Positions 54,448-63,900 of a stretch of DNA of 64,000 nucleotides are shown here, in pieces. This stretch comes from Tautonia rosea. Its GTDB lineage: Bacteria > Planctomycetota > Planctomycetia > Isosphaerales > Isosphaeraceae. The notes below the pieces were generated by a model that ran no database searches, was not told the origin of the DNA, and worked only from the letters and a program-made list of their open reading frames with translations. The first letter of the stretch is position 1. Every line of letters begins with the position of its first letter. The translations under genes and the position numbers were made by a program. The stretch spans positions 186,001-250,000 of the forward strand of contig NZ_JABBYO010000004.1 in NCBI RefSeq assembly GCF_012958305.1, written 5' to 3'.

Positions 54448-54719
54448 TGAGTGAAATCGAAATTCTCGATGATTTGGCCCGGATCCTTTCGGATTTTCAA
54501 GGACGAGAATACTCTGATGCGATTGGTCCCGAAACCCGCTTTTTTGCCGATCTGGGGCTCGCCTCGATCGATGCGGTTGTGCTCGGGGAAACGCTGCAGG
54601 CACACTACCGCCGCCCGCTTCCTTTTGGAGATCTGATGGGTGAGCTTGGCCAACGCGAGAATCGCGACCTCTCGATGGGTGAACTCGCTGCGTTCCTGGC
54701 CCGACACCTCAACGATTGA
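54447..54719 (+). CDS. Discrete acyl carrier protein
   Basis: The 90-residue protein starts in a TGATG overlap with the megasynthase stop. Short helices surround FFADLGLASIDAVVLGE, in which S40 is the expected 4'-phosphopantetheine site (DLGLxS pattern). It is separate from the in-line ACP of the first synthase. It could receive the chain from the synthase, deliver an unusual extender or starter, or carry the chain during later modification. The PPTase domain directly upstream can activate it. Confidence 0.88.
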   Translation: MSEIEILDDLARILSDFQGREYSDAIGPETRFFADLGLASIDAVVLGETLQAHYRRPLPFGDLMGELGQRENRDLSMGELAAFLARHLND

Positions 54720-54734
54720 GTGGAGTTTGTTGCG

Positions 54735-55589
54735 ATGCCACACCTGACGGTCAATGGACTCAGGCTTCACATTCAACAAGCCGGCAATGGGCCTGATGTG
54801 ATCCTGATTCACGGCGTCACCGGGGATCTGTCGATCTGGTTCCTCTGCCGGGCCATGCAGGCTCTACCCAGGGATTATCGCGTCACTGCCTTCGACCTGA
54901 GAGGGCATGGCTACAGCGAAGTCCCACCGTCGGGATATACGTCCGCAGATCATGCGTCAGATGTCATCGCGCTCATGGATGAGATTGGGGCCGAACGAGC
55001 CCGCCTTGTCGGACATAGCTTCGGAGCGGTGATCGCAGCCCATACGGCCGTGTTGGCTCCGGATCGGGTTGAGGCTGTCGTTCTGTCCGATCCGTATTTT
55101 CCGGCTTTGCGTCACCTCGAAGATGTGAGCCGCTGGGGACACTGGCAAAACTTCCGACGCGAAGCGGAAGATGCCGGAGTGGTCCTTTCTGATGAGCACT
55201 GGTACGACCTTGGTCAATTCTTCGATCAGGTCTTGCACTTAAACCATGAAGACATGCTCAAATTCCGTAGAGCGGTCGGCTTGCCTGGAACAGAACGCCT
55301 GCTTCGCCTCTGTCAGACGACCTGTGGTGAAGATACCAAGGTGGAAGCGGGATTGACTGTCGATCGAATTGACTCGATCCATATCCCAGTGTTGGCGCTT
55401 TACGGAGAAGCGTCCCCGTTTCTGGCAACGGCAGAGTATCTCGTGGATCATTTGCCCAACTGCCGACGGGCCCTGGTCCCCGGTGCCCAACATCGGGCAC
55501 CTGAGGAGAACCCCGAAGCGTTTCTGGAGGCGTTGACACGTTTTCTCGACTCGGTCGATTCGACACGTGCTGCGGGAGACATCCGATGA
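54735..55589 (+). CDS. Alpha/beta hydrolase
   Basis: The 284-residue protein starts at the ATG 15 bases after the ACP stop with a GTGGAG upstream; a GTG five codons earlier is an alternative. The fold reads VNGLRLHIQQAGNG, VILIHGVTGDLSIWF, VTAFDLRGHGYSE, the nucleophile elbow LVGHSFGAVIA with S95, and a His near GAQHRAPEENP. No TE domain exists in the synthases, so this enzyme may release the chain by hydrolysis or transfer, or trim a later ester. Its stop overlaps the SDR start by ATGA. Release role inferred from position. Confidence 0.85.
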   Translation: MPHLTVNGLRLHIQQAGNGPDVILIHGVTGDLSIWFLCRAMQALPRDYRVTAFDLRGHGYSEVPPSGYTSADHASDVIALMDEIGAERARLVGHSFGAVIAAHTAVLAPDRVEAVVLSDPYFPALRHLEDVSRWGHWQNFRREAEDAGVVLSDEHWYDLGQFFDQVLHLNHEDMLKFRRAVGLPGTERLLRLCQTTCGEDTKVEAGLTVDRIDSIHIPVLALYGEASPFLATAEYLVDHLPNCRRALVPGAQHRAPEENPEAFLEALTRFLDSVDSTRAAGDIR

Positions 55590-56374
55590 GCCGTCGTCCG
55601 CCCGAAACGATCTATCTCACGGGTGCGAGTCGGGGGATCGGGCGAGCAACCGCGCTCGCGCTTGCTGAGAGGGGCCATCGTCTGGGATTGATGGATCGAG
55701 ACGCGGAGGGACTCAACATACTCGCCGAGCAACTCCGTTTCTCAGAACGAGTTCACGCCGTCCGATGTGCCGATGTTACGGATCTTGGAACGGTCCGGTG
55801 CGCCACGGCAGAACTCGAAGCCGAAATCGGACCCCCCGACGTGCTGGTTGCCTGCGCAGGGGTCGGGGGACTGACCTTGTTGCCCGACCTCCAGCCTGAG
55901 GCGTTGCAGTCCATGTTGCAGGTCAACGTGGTGGGGGTGGCGTACGCAATCGATGCCGTTCTTCCTGGAATGATCGAGCGATCGCACGGACACCTGGTCG
56001 GTATTTCCAGCGTCGCTGGGTATCGCGGGATGCCCTGGATGGCGTCATACTCAGCCTCGAAGGCGGCCCTGACGACTTATCTTGAGGGACTCCGGCCCGC
56101 CTTGAAACGACGAGGCGTGACGATCACCACGGTCTATCCAGGCTTCGTCCGCACAGCGATGACCGAGGGGACACCCTTCCGCCGACCGATCCGCATGATG
56201 GAACCCGAGCAGGCAGCCGCGTATCTCGTACGGGCAATCGAACGGAAGCCTCGCGATTTCGTGTTTCCCCTGGGAACGGCATTGGGAATGGAATTTCTTC
56301 GACGAATGCCCGGTCGAGTGTACGACTGGATGATGGATCGTGCTGGGCCCAATGCGTTAACGGTCGAGTTCTGA
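55586..56374 (+). CDS. Classical SDR oxidoreductase
   Basis: The 262-residue protein starts in the ATGA overlap with the hydrolase. It has the cofactor motif TGASRGIGRATALA (residues 12-25), the NAG-equivalent ACAGVGG, and the catalytic set S142, Y155 and K159 (ISSVAGYRGMP, YSASK). These enzymes reduce ketones or oxidise alcohols with NAD(P). Given the synthase's built-in KR, this one probably acts on the finished or released chain, such as reducing an aldehyde or ketone. Specificity unknown. Confidence 0.9.
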   Translation: MSRRPPETIYLTGASRGIGRATALALAERGHRLGLMDRDAEGLNILAEQLRFSERVHAVRCADVTDLGTVRCATAELEAEIGPPDVLVACAGVGGLTLLPDLQPEALQSMLQVNVVGVAYAIDAVLPGMIERSHGHLVGISSVAGYRGMPWMASYSASKAALTTYLEGLRPALKRRGVTITTVYPGFVRTAMTEGTPFRRPIRMMEPEQAAAYLVRAIERKPRDFVFPLGTALGMEFLRRMPGRVYDWMMDRAGPNALTVEF

Positions 56375-56407
56375 ATGATCATCAGGTTCCGAAGCGAGCT
56401 TAGGTTG

Positions 56408-57229
56408 ATGTCACAGGCAACTCCGGCACCTCCCGACTCGACGTCGATCCTGAACGGAGTCCTTCGCTGTCTTGAATGCCGGACGCCACTCATGGGGCGT
56501 GAGACGTGTCTCTCGTGCAAACGATCCTTACCGGAACGGGGAGGGATCATTGAAGCGATTGGCCCGCTCGCGGGCCGAAACGCGATTACGGAAGCGTTTT
56601 ATGGGGGACGTGGCTGGACACGATTTCGACCGTGGGAACGGACATTCCTGGCCATGCAAGGTGGGAACCGAAACGCTCGCCAACCGATCTTGAAGCACTT
56701 GCCTCGTAATCAATCGATTCGATTGCTAGAGATCGGAATCGGCGATGGGGACAACCTGGAGCTGTTGCCGGACTCCTGGGAAGTCCTGGGCATTGATCAC
56801 ACGAGATCGAGACTGGACGATTGCCTTCGGCGATTTCCAGGTATGTCAGGTCGGCTGGTTCGGGCCGAGGCTGAGGACTTGCCGATCGTCGATGCGAGTG
56901 TTGATGCGACCCTCTGCGTGGGTGGCTTCACGATGTTCAGCGACCATGCGGCTGCGATCCAGGAAATGCGCCGTGTGACGAAGCCGGGTGGACCCGTCGT
57001 GGTGGCCGACGAGGTTCCCTGGCTCTGCCGTATGGGAATCGGGCACCTGATTGGGGTTCCTCGGATCGACGCGGCGTGGCTTCGGTGGCTCGGGCTTGAT
57101 GATTCGTTTATTGAAATGGTGTTCACGCTCCCTCAGGATCTCGATGCGATTGTGGAGGCTGCACTGCCGGGAATCGAGCGGCATCGCATCTGGGGTGGCC
57201 TGGGGTATTGCTTTGTGCACCGAGGGTAA
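56408..57229 (+). CDS. Zinc-ribbon class I methyltransferase 1
   Basis: The 273-residue protein begins at the ATG of MSQATPAPPDSTS; an ATG at 56375 is also in frame. An N-terminal ribbon has two Cys pairs (LRCLECRTPL and ETCLSCKRSLP), followed by a class I SAM fold: RLLEIGIGDGDNLELLP, VLGIDHTRSRLDDC, EDLPIVDASVDATLCVGG and MRRVTKPGGPVVVADEV. It is clearly related to the next gene (shared NARxxxxKHLP and GDGxxLxxLPxSWxVxGID patterns). It probably transfers methyl from SAM to the polyketide or lipid; O or C not decided. Confidence 0.88.
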   Translation: MSQATPAPPDSTSILNGVLRCLECRTPLMGRETCLSCKRSLPERGGIIEAIGPLAGRNAITEAFYGGRGWTRFRPWERTFLAMQGGNRNARQPILKHLPRNQSIRLLEIGIGDGDNLELLPDSWEVLGIDHTRSRLDDCLRRFPGMSGRLVRAEAEDLPIVDASVDATLCVGGFTMFSDHAAAIQEMRRVTKPGGPVVVADEVPWLCRMGIGHLIGVPRIDAAWLRWLGLDDSFIEMVFTLPQDLDAIVEAALPGIERHRIWGGLGYCFVHRG

Positions 57230-57273
57230 CGATCGGAACGATCCGATCGGAATGAACACGAGGAAACAGATTC

Positions 57274-58119
57274 ATGTCAACCGTGGCCTCCCGTCCGAAA
57301 ACCGAGTGGCATGCGCATGTGTGGCGTTGCGTTTCCTGTGGGGCCGATGCCACCGATCCAGGTGATGGTGGACCGATCCGCTGCTCGGCATGTAGGCATC
57401 AGTACCCTGTGCGCGAAGGGATCGTGATCGTTCGGGAAACGGTGACCGCCAACAACGAGGTCGCTCAGTCGTTCTACAACAGTCCACTCTGGCCGAAATT
57501 CCGTTTCTGGGAATGGTTCACGTTCGTCAATCTCGGAGGAGAGCGGCGTGCCCGCTCTCGTGTGTTGCGGCACTTACCCCAGGGTGAACATCTCAAGCTC
57601 TTGGATATTGCGATTGGAGATGGTGTCTATCTTCCCTGGCTTCCTGAAAGCTGGTCGGTGGTTGGGGTTGATATCTCCGAGGTCCAGCTCGACTCTTGCC
57701 GAGACACGACTGCAAAGGGGAGAGATGTCACCCTTGTGCTGGGTGAAGCGGAGGATTTGCCAGTTCGTGACAACCAGTTCGATGCCGCGCTGAGTATCGG
57801 AGCATTTAACTACTTCAATGATCCCGAACAGGCCCTTCGCGAAATGGTCCGGGCGGTGAAGCCGGGAGGAACCATCGTCGTCTCCGACGAGGTTCCGGAC
57901 CTGACGGATTATCTTCCGTTTCGCAAGATCGGCCTGGCAGGTATCGAGCGATGGCTCGTCTCACGGTTCATGAACCTCGGGGAGGAATTTGCCGAAATGG
58001 TCGAGCGGCATCGGAAGCTCGACGTCGAGGCGATCGCCCGACGTGTCCTCAGTGATTGCCATTTCGAACGCATCTGGCGAGGGGTCGGTTATGTCTTCGT
58101 GGGTCGCGTGCCCGAATGA
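57274..58119 (+). CDS. Zinc-ribbon class I methyltransferase 2, paralogue of the preceding gene
   Basis: The 281-residue protein starts MSTVASRPKTEWH with a GAGGA about 20 bases upstream. A ribbon (WRCVSCGADA, then IRCSACRHQYPVREGIVIV) resembles Trm112/UPF0434-like zinc domains that support methyltransferases. The SAM fold reads KLLDIAIGDGVYLPWLPES, VVGVDISEVQLDSC, EDLPVRDNQFDAALSIGAF and MVRAVKPGGTIVVSDEV. Together with its paralogue it suggests two successive methylations of the same product, or one catalytic and one adapted copy. A 45-base gap leads to the ABC permease. Confidence 0.9.
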   Translation: MSTVASRPKTEWHAHVWRCVSCGADATDPGDGGPIRCSACRHQYPVREGIVIVRETVTANNEVAQSFYNSPLWPKFRFWEWFTFVNLGGERRARSRVLRHLPQGEHLKLLDIAIGDGVYLPWLPESWSVVGVDISEVQLDSCRDTTAKGRDVTLVLGEAEDLPVRDNQFDAALSIGAFNYFNDPEQALREMVRAVKPGGTIVVSDEVPDLTDYLPFRKIGLAGIERWLVSRFMNLGEEFAEMVERHRKLDVEAIARRVLSDCHFERIWRGVGYVFVGRVPE

Positions 58120-58164
58120 TCCGGAGCACAACCGTCCCAGGCATCTTGGCATGAGGGATCGTCA

Positions 58165-59283
58165 ATGGGATACATGCGGTTGATCGTCCGTAACTTGCGA
58201 GGCCGACCGGCCCGGACGGTCTTGACGGTCCTCGGACTGGCCGTCGCGGTCTCGGCGGTCATGTTGCTCACGGGAATCTCGTGGGGCTTCGAGCAATCGT
58301 TCCTGGCGATTTATCGCGCTCGGGGGATCGATTTGATTGTGGTCCGGGCCGGGATCAGCGATCAACTTTCCAGCAACCTGGATCAGAATCTCGAGCAAGT
58401 GATTCGAGCAATCCCGGGGGTCGCTTCCGTAGCTCCCTCACTCATGGATGCCGTCTCGTTCGAGGAGGCGAACCTTGTCAGTGTGTTGGCGAACGGCTGG
58501 GAGCCCGGCGGCTTGTTGATTGAAGGCCTGAGAATTCTCGAAGGGCGGCCGCTCGACCCGTCGGATGGGCGACAGGTGCTGCTTGGTCGGGTCCTGGCCT
58601 TGAACCTGGACAAATCCGTGGGAGACTCCGTTGACATCGCCGGTGAACCATTTCAGGTGCTCGGCATTTATGAAAGTGACAGTTTGTTCGAGTCAGGAGG
58701 TCTGGTCATGCCCTTGCCCGAGCTTCAACGCATGATGGGGCGCGAGGGCCAGGTCACCGGGTTTGTCATCGTGGCCGATCCGCAGACCGACCCGCGTGCC
58801 CTGGGTCGGGAGGTTGAGCGTCAGGTGTCCGGTGTGGCGGTGGTCCCGTCACGTGACTACGTTCAAGGAAACCTTCAACTTCGGCTTGCCCGAGCCATGG
58901 CCACCGCCACAACGATGATCGCCTTGGTGCTCGGGTCAATCGGCTTATTGAACACGATGGCCATGGCCGTGACCGAACGCACGGGTGAGATCGGGCTGTT
59001 GCGCGCCCTCGGCTGGAGACGTAGCCGGATCATCCTGCTGTTGATGGGAGAAGCCGCGGGGTTGGGCTTGCTGGGGGTGATGGGGGGAACCGTGCTCGCC
59101 ATTGCGGGAGCGAGGGCACTGGTGCTTTCTCCCACCTCACGGGGCTTCATCGAACCGAACCTCTCACCGATGATTCTGGGCATCGGCGTGGCGCTCGGGA
59201 TCGGATTAACCTTGCTTGGCGGCCTCTATCCGGCTGTCCGGGCTTCTCGGCTGGAACCGACCGAGGCGCTTCGCCATGACTGA
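58165..59283 (+). CDS. ABC transporter permease, MacB/LolCE/FtsX type
   Basis: The 372-residue protein has one N-terminal helix (ARTVLTVLGLAVAVSAVMLLTG), a soluble MacB-like periplasmic domain (about 45-245, VASVAPSLMDAVSFEE) and three C-terminal helices with TERTGEIGLLRALGWRRSRI between them, the FtsX-domain signature. This architecture exports lipoproteins, lipids or small peptides mechanically across the envelope. The last eight bases overlap the ATPase gene. No membrane-fusion or outer-membrane partner gene is in the operon. Confidence 0.92.
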   Translation: MGYMRLIVRNLRGRPARTVLTVLGLAVAVSAVMLLTGISWGFEQSFLAIYRARGIDLIVVRAGISDQLSSNLDQNLEQVIRAIPGVASVAPSLMDAVSFEEANLVSVLANGWEPGGLLIEGLRILEGRPLDPSDGRQVLLGRVLALNLDKSVGDSVDIAGEPFQVLGIYESDSLFESGGLVMPLPELQRMMGREGQVTGFVIVADPQTDPRALGREVERQVSGVAVVPSRDYVQGNLQLRLARAMATATTMIALVLGSIGLLNTMAMAVTERTGEIGLLRALGWRRSRIILLLMGEAAGLGLLGVMGGTVLAIAGARALVLSPTSRGFIEPNLSPMILGIGVALGIGLTLLGGLYPAVRASRLEPTEALRHD

Positions 59284-59968
59284 GCACGATCGGAACGACC
59301 AGGTCGACCACCCCCTGCTCCGGGGTGACTCGCTGGTCAAAACCTATCCCGACGGCGACGTGAAGGCGCTTCGGGGCGTTTCGGTCTCGGTGGGAGCGGG
59401 GGAGTTCGTGGCGATCACCGGTCCGTCAGGATGCGGCAAGAGCACCTTGCTGCACCTGCTTGGTGGACTCGATCGCCCGACGTCGGGCACGGTCTCTTAC
59501 AAGGGAACTCCCCTCTCGGGGCTCGACCTTGACAATTATCGAGCGTGCGAGGTTGGCTTTGTGTTTCAGGCGTTTCACCTGATCTCGACCTTAACGGCCC
59601 TGGAGAATGTCCAGATCCCGATGTTTCCCGGTGGCCGTCCCCGAGCCGAGCGTCCCAGCGTGGCGCGCAGGCTGCTTGAGGAGGTTGGCCTGCCGCATCG
59701 TGTCGGTCATTTGCCCCCCAAGCTTTCCATCGGCGAACGACAGCGGGTGGCGATCGCCCGGGCCCTCGCCAACGAACCGTCTCTGCTGCTGGCCGACGAG
59801 CCGACGGGGAACCTTGACTCACGGTCCCAGCAGGAGATCCTTGACCTGCTCGCCAAGCTCCGGGCCGAGCGGTCGATCACCTTGCTGATTGTGACCCATA
59901 GTCCCGAGGTCGCTGCTGCAGCCGATCGTGAAATTCGCATGAAGGACGGGCAGATTGTTTCCTCTTGA
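59276..59968 (+). CDS. ABC transporter ATPase, LolD/MacB type
   Basis: The 230-residue protein starts at the ATG overlapping the permease end; an earlier in-frame ATG would intrude on the permease gene. Walker A is GPSGCGKSTLL, the Q-loop region reads VGFVFQAFHLISTLTALEN, the signature is LSIGERQRVAIARAL (G of LSGGQ replaced by I), and Walker B is LLLADEPTGNLDS with H-loop IVTHS. It powers the permease above. As the last gene of the operon it fits export of the product. Confidence 0.93.
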   Translation: MTEHDRNDQVDHPLLRGDSLVKTYPDGDVKALRGVSVSVGAGEFVAITGPSGCGKSTLLHLLGGLDRPTSGTVSYKGTPLSGLDLDNYRACEVGFVFQAFHLISTLTALENVQIPMFPGGRPRAERPSVARRLLEEVGLPHRVGHLPPKLSIGERQRVAIARALANEPSLLLADEPTGNLDSRSQQEILDLLAKLRAERSITLLIVTHSPEVAAAADREIRMKDGQIVSS

Positions 59969-60360
59969 CCATATCGATGGGTTCGCTCGTGAGGTTCGCC
60001 CGGGATCAGGGGGAGAACTCCTTCGAATTCCTCCTCGGGAAGGTGTCGCTGTCGTCTGTCTGATTGCGAGTGATCAACAGACCCCCTCAGGAACCAAGAT
60101 GAGCCGGGATTGTTCGGCATTGAAATCCGTTCGATGAGGGACGTTTTGGTGTTGCGACCGAACATTTTCTTCGTGCAGACGTAAAAAGCACCAAAAGATT
60201 CGGTCGTGCCGAGCGTATACACTAAGGTTGGTCAACCTCGGCCGTTTCGAAAAGAGTCGGAGAACCTGACGGCCTGTCGGAGTGTCTCTTGCTTCGAGCC
60301 AAGCGGCTTGCCCCTGTCGGGTGGTGTCGGCAAGGCTGAATCGTGTGAAGGACTGTTTCC
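59969..60360. other. Intergenic region after the biosynthetic operon
   Basis: Nearly 400 bases with no supportable gene. No hairpin plus T-run marks the end of the operon on the + strand, so its transcript end is uncertain. The promoter for the small ORF at 60361 should lie here. Confidence 0.4.
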
Positions 60361-60663
60361 ATGCCAAATCAATCTTCGAACAACCATGTGGCTGATGGTC
60401 CCGCAGCCGCGTTACGGGACCTTGCTTCCCAAGCTTATCGGGTGTTGAGAGTCGAATCGCCGCAAGACAGGCTCGAAGTTCTCGCCTTGCTCGACCAGAT
60501 CGGTGAGGTGCGTCGGGTGTTCGAGCAGGACGCCAATGGTCAGTTGCTCGACTGGTTCGACCAACTGGAGGTTCGGGTGGGCGGATTGCTCGACGAGTGC
60601 GATCCGGACATTCTCTATCCCTCGACCGATCCTTCGCACTGTCACGAAGTTGGCGTCGCGTGA
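60361..60663 (+). CDS. Hypothetical small acidic protein
   Basis: The 100-residue soluble protein begins MPNQSSNNHVADGPAAALRD and is helical (RDLASQAYRVLRVESPQDRL, VLALLDQIGEVRRVFEQDAN, DWFDQLEVRVGGLLDECDP), ending with SHCHEVG. No family recognised; two coiled or helical segments suggest a small scaffolding or regulatory protein. An ATG start follows a long intergenic region, so it has its own promoter. Confidence 0.5.
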   Translation: MPNQSSNNHVADGPAAALRDLASQAYRVLRVESPQDRLEVLALLDQIGEVRRVFEQDANGQLLDWFDQLEVRVGGLLDECDPDILYPSTDPSHCHEVGVA

Positions 60664-60940
60664 CGCCCGGAGTCGTTGCCGATCTGGTCGGCTCGACTCC
60701 GATCCCTTTCGCGACTTGCCTTGCATTGCCGTGACGTGCCGATCCTGCCTTGCTCCTCCTTTTTGCCTGCCCTCCTCCGACTCCCTCCTCTCGGGTCTTC
60801 TTCTGAGTCGAACGTTTTCTTCAATAGGTCGCACCGGCCTGGGGGTCTCGATCTGCGCCGAGGAACCGAGATCGGTTCCTCGGGTGGCAATCTTCTGTCT
60901 GCGGGGGTTTGCCAGTCAGGAATCTTGTCCTCGCCCGAAC

Positions 60941-63900
60941 TTACGGAGTGGCCTGGGTTTGTTCCGAAAGGAAGGCCAGCAGGTCGGCGGCTTGCTGAGG
61001 CGTGAGTGGGGCCAGGAGTCCTTCGGGCATCAGGGACTGAGGGATGGTCTTGAGCTCCTCCACCTCATCGGCAGAGACCCTGAGCGTTTGGCCCTTTGCA
61101 TCCTTCAAGGCGACACCCTGTGCGGTTTGCTCCACGAGCATTCCTGTGAGAATTTGCCCGTCTGTGGTGGCCAGAAGATAGCTGACGTAGGGCGGTTCGA
61201 CCGTCGCCGACGGCTGCACGATATGGTGCATTAACTCCTGGCGCGAGTACTTCGCGCCGATGCCGTCGAGATCGGGGCCGACCATCGTGCCTTCCCCATT
61301 GATCCGGTGGCAGGTCCGGCACTGGGCCTCGTTCCCTTCAAGAAAGAGTCGACGGCCACGATCGGTGTCTCCTGTCAGCGAGAGCAGGGCGATTCCATCG
61401 AACGATTCGCCAAGCCGCTCCAGGCGATCCGAGGCGGGAACGAACCGCTCGAACAGGTCGCGGACTTCGACCGAGGGGGCCGTGCGGGCCATCGCCACCA
61501 GTTCTTCGACGACCGGAGGAGCGATGGCTCCCTCGTCGATCCGTCGAAGCAGGGCCAGGGCACCTCGAACGCTGGCGCTCGCCTGTGCAAATGCGGCGGC
61601 TCGGGTGACGGGGTCGGTCCCTTCGGCCCGGCAAAGGACGTCCAGGCCTTCGGAAACCTCGGCCGAAAGGCTGCGGAACGGATCGGCCGGCGCTTCTGAC
61701 TCTCCCTCATCGGTCAGGCCGGCGATCCAGCGGTGCATGAGGTCGAGCGCCCGGACATCCACTTCCGACGAGCCGACGCGGGGCATTCGACCTGCCCCCA
61801 GCTTGGCCATGCGGAAGAGCACGAGGGAGCCGAACGGGTCGCCCGGTGCGACGATCCGGGCATCGTCGATGCCGAAGCTCCCCTGGACCGGTTCGACGCC
61901 AAGCATCCCTGTCTCCGCCAGCGATCGATCAAAAGTAAGGTTCAAATTAGCGGATCCCCCTGCCCCGAACCGGTGGCAATGGGCGCAATTGACCTGAAGG
62001 TACGAGCGGGCCCGAGTGTCGAGGTCAAGGGCCTCGTTGTATGGATTGGCCAGCCTCGGGAGTGCCTCAGGACCCTCGGGCAGCGGCTCCTGAAACAGCC
62101 CAAGGTGCTCGAACATGCGAATCTGTTCGACCGTCTGCCCCTCTCCGGCCGTGGTTGTGTTGAGTTGCAGCGTGTTGGCCGTCAGTGGGGTGGCCGACTG
62201 TCGGCCGAACAGCAACCCCTCTCCGGCCCACGGATTGTGGCAGAGCAAGCATTCCGAGCGAGGGGCGATTCGGTGGGTGATCGTCCGGGAATCGTCGAGC
62301 GTGATCGTCACCGATTCCCCCTCGGGGCCGACGAGAGTGGCGTCGGTCTGTTCCTCATTCCAACGGTATGAGTATGCTCGCCAACGCTCGTCTTCGAGGT
62401 GCAACACCTGCGTTTCCAGCCGCCTCGGAGCGGAATCGGAGGAACCTTCGGAGGTGGCATCCACGTCGAGCAGGACCGTTCGGGCAAAGACCGAGCCGTC
62501 GGGGTAGGTCCAGAGGCCGTCTCGGGTCCAGGTAATTCGGTCGAGGTTCGGCACGGCCATGAGTCGGTCGGCGTCGGTGCCATCGCTCCAGACCGGGGCG
62601 TTGATCTGATAGCGCAGTACGCCGGGGGCCGGTTCCAGATCGGCGACCGAGGCGAACAGACCGGTTTCGCTCAGTCGTCGGGGAAATTGCACGTTCGGCT
62701 CTGCGGCGTCTGGGTTCGGAACGAGTCGATAAATGCGGTTCGTCTGTTCGTAATCGAGCAGGTAAAGCTCGCCCGATCGGTCTTCACCGAAGGCAACCAG
62801 CCGCAACGGTGTCTCGGCCAAGACCTCGTGCCAGGTCACGGCCTCACCATCGAAGCGAAGACCCCATAGCGTGCCGGTCTGGAAGTCGCCGTAGATGTAG
62901 GCCCCCCGAAGCTCGGCCAGGCGATCGCCTCGGTAGACGAACCCGCCCGTTACCGAGGCAGCCTCGGAGTGCGGGTGATCGACAATCGGGGGAGAGATCG
63001 GCGTCGGGCCTCTCGGAGCGTCGGGCATGACCGGCTGACGGCCTTCCATGATGCTCCAGCCGTAGTTGCCACCTCGCTCGATGCGGTGAACCAGCTCCCA
63101 GAGTTCCCATCCCACGTCGCCGAGCCAGAGGTCGCCCCCTTCGCGGTCGAAGCTCATGCGCCAGGGATTGCGGAAGCCATAAGCCCAGATCTCCGGACGG
63201 GCGCCGGGCAGGTCCACGAACGGGTTGTCCGGAGGCACCCGATAGGCGAGCCCGGCGTCCTGAGCGTCCACGTCAATGCGCAAGACCTTCGACATCAAGG
63301 TCGTCATGTCCTGCCCAGCCAGGAACGGGTCGGGAGGACTCGGCGCCGCCCCGTCTCCGCTGGAGATGTACAGATAGCCGTCGATCGGGCTGAACTTCAA
63401 CGAGCCGCCGTTGTGACCTCCCGAGTACCAGGTGATCAGAATGCGTTCGCTGTCCGGATCGACCCGAAGGGGATCGTTCGAGTTGACCCGGAACTCGGAG
63501 ACGCGGGTGCCGTCCTCCTCGTCGTGGCCGATCGTATAGCAGACGAACAGGCGGCCGTTCTGTGCAAACTCCGGGTGGAAGGCCAGACCATAAAGATTCG
63601 TAAACCTAGGATGTCGAGGTCTGACGTCGAACATCACATCCGTTGTGACTGCTTGCAATGGGTCGTCCGGAAAGGTCAGGATCTTGCCCCCCAGCTCGGC
63701 GATGGCCAGGCGATTGGTCCCCGGCACGGAAACCAGCTCGACCGGTCGGTCGAAGGTCAGGTGCGGGAACGCCACCTCCACCGAGTACGGCCGAGGCGGT
63801 TCGGGAGAGCCGACCATCCGGGACGTCGTCCAGGGAAACCGCTCCTGGGCGTCGGAGTCGTTGGAAACGGTCTGAGGGGGAGCGTGAGCTTCGGCCGTGA

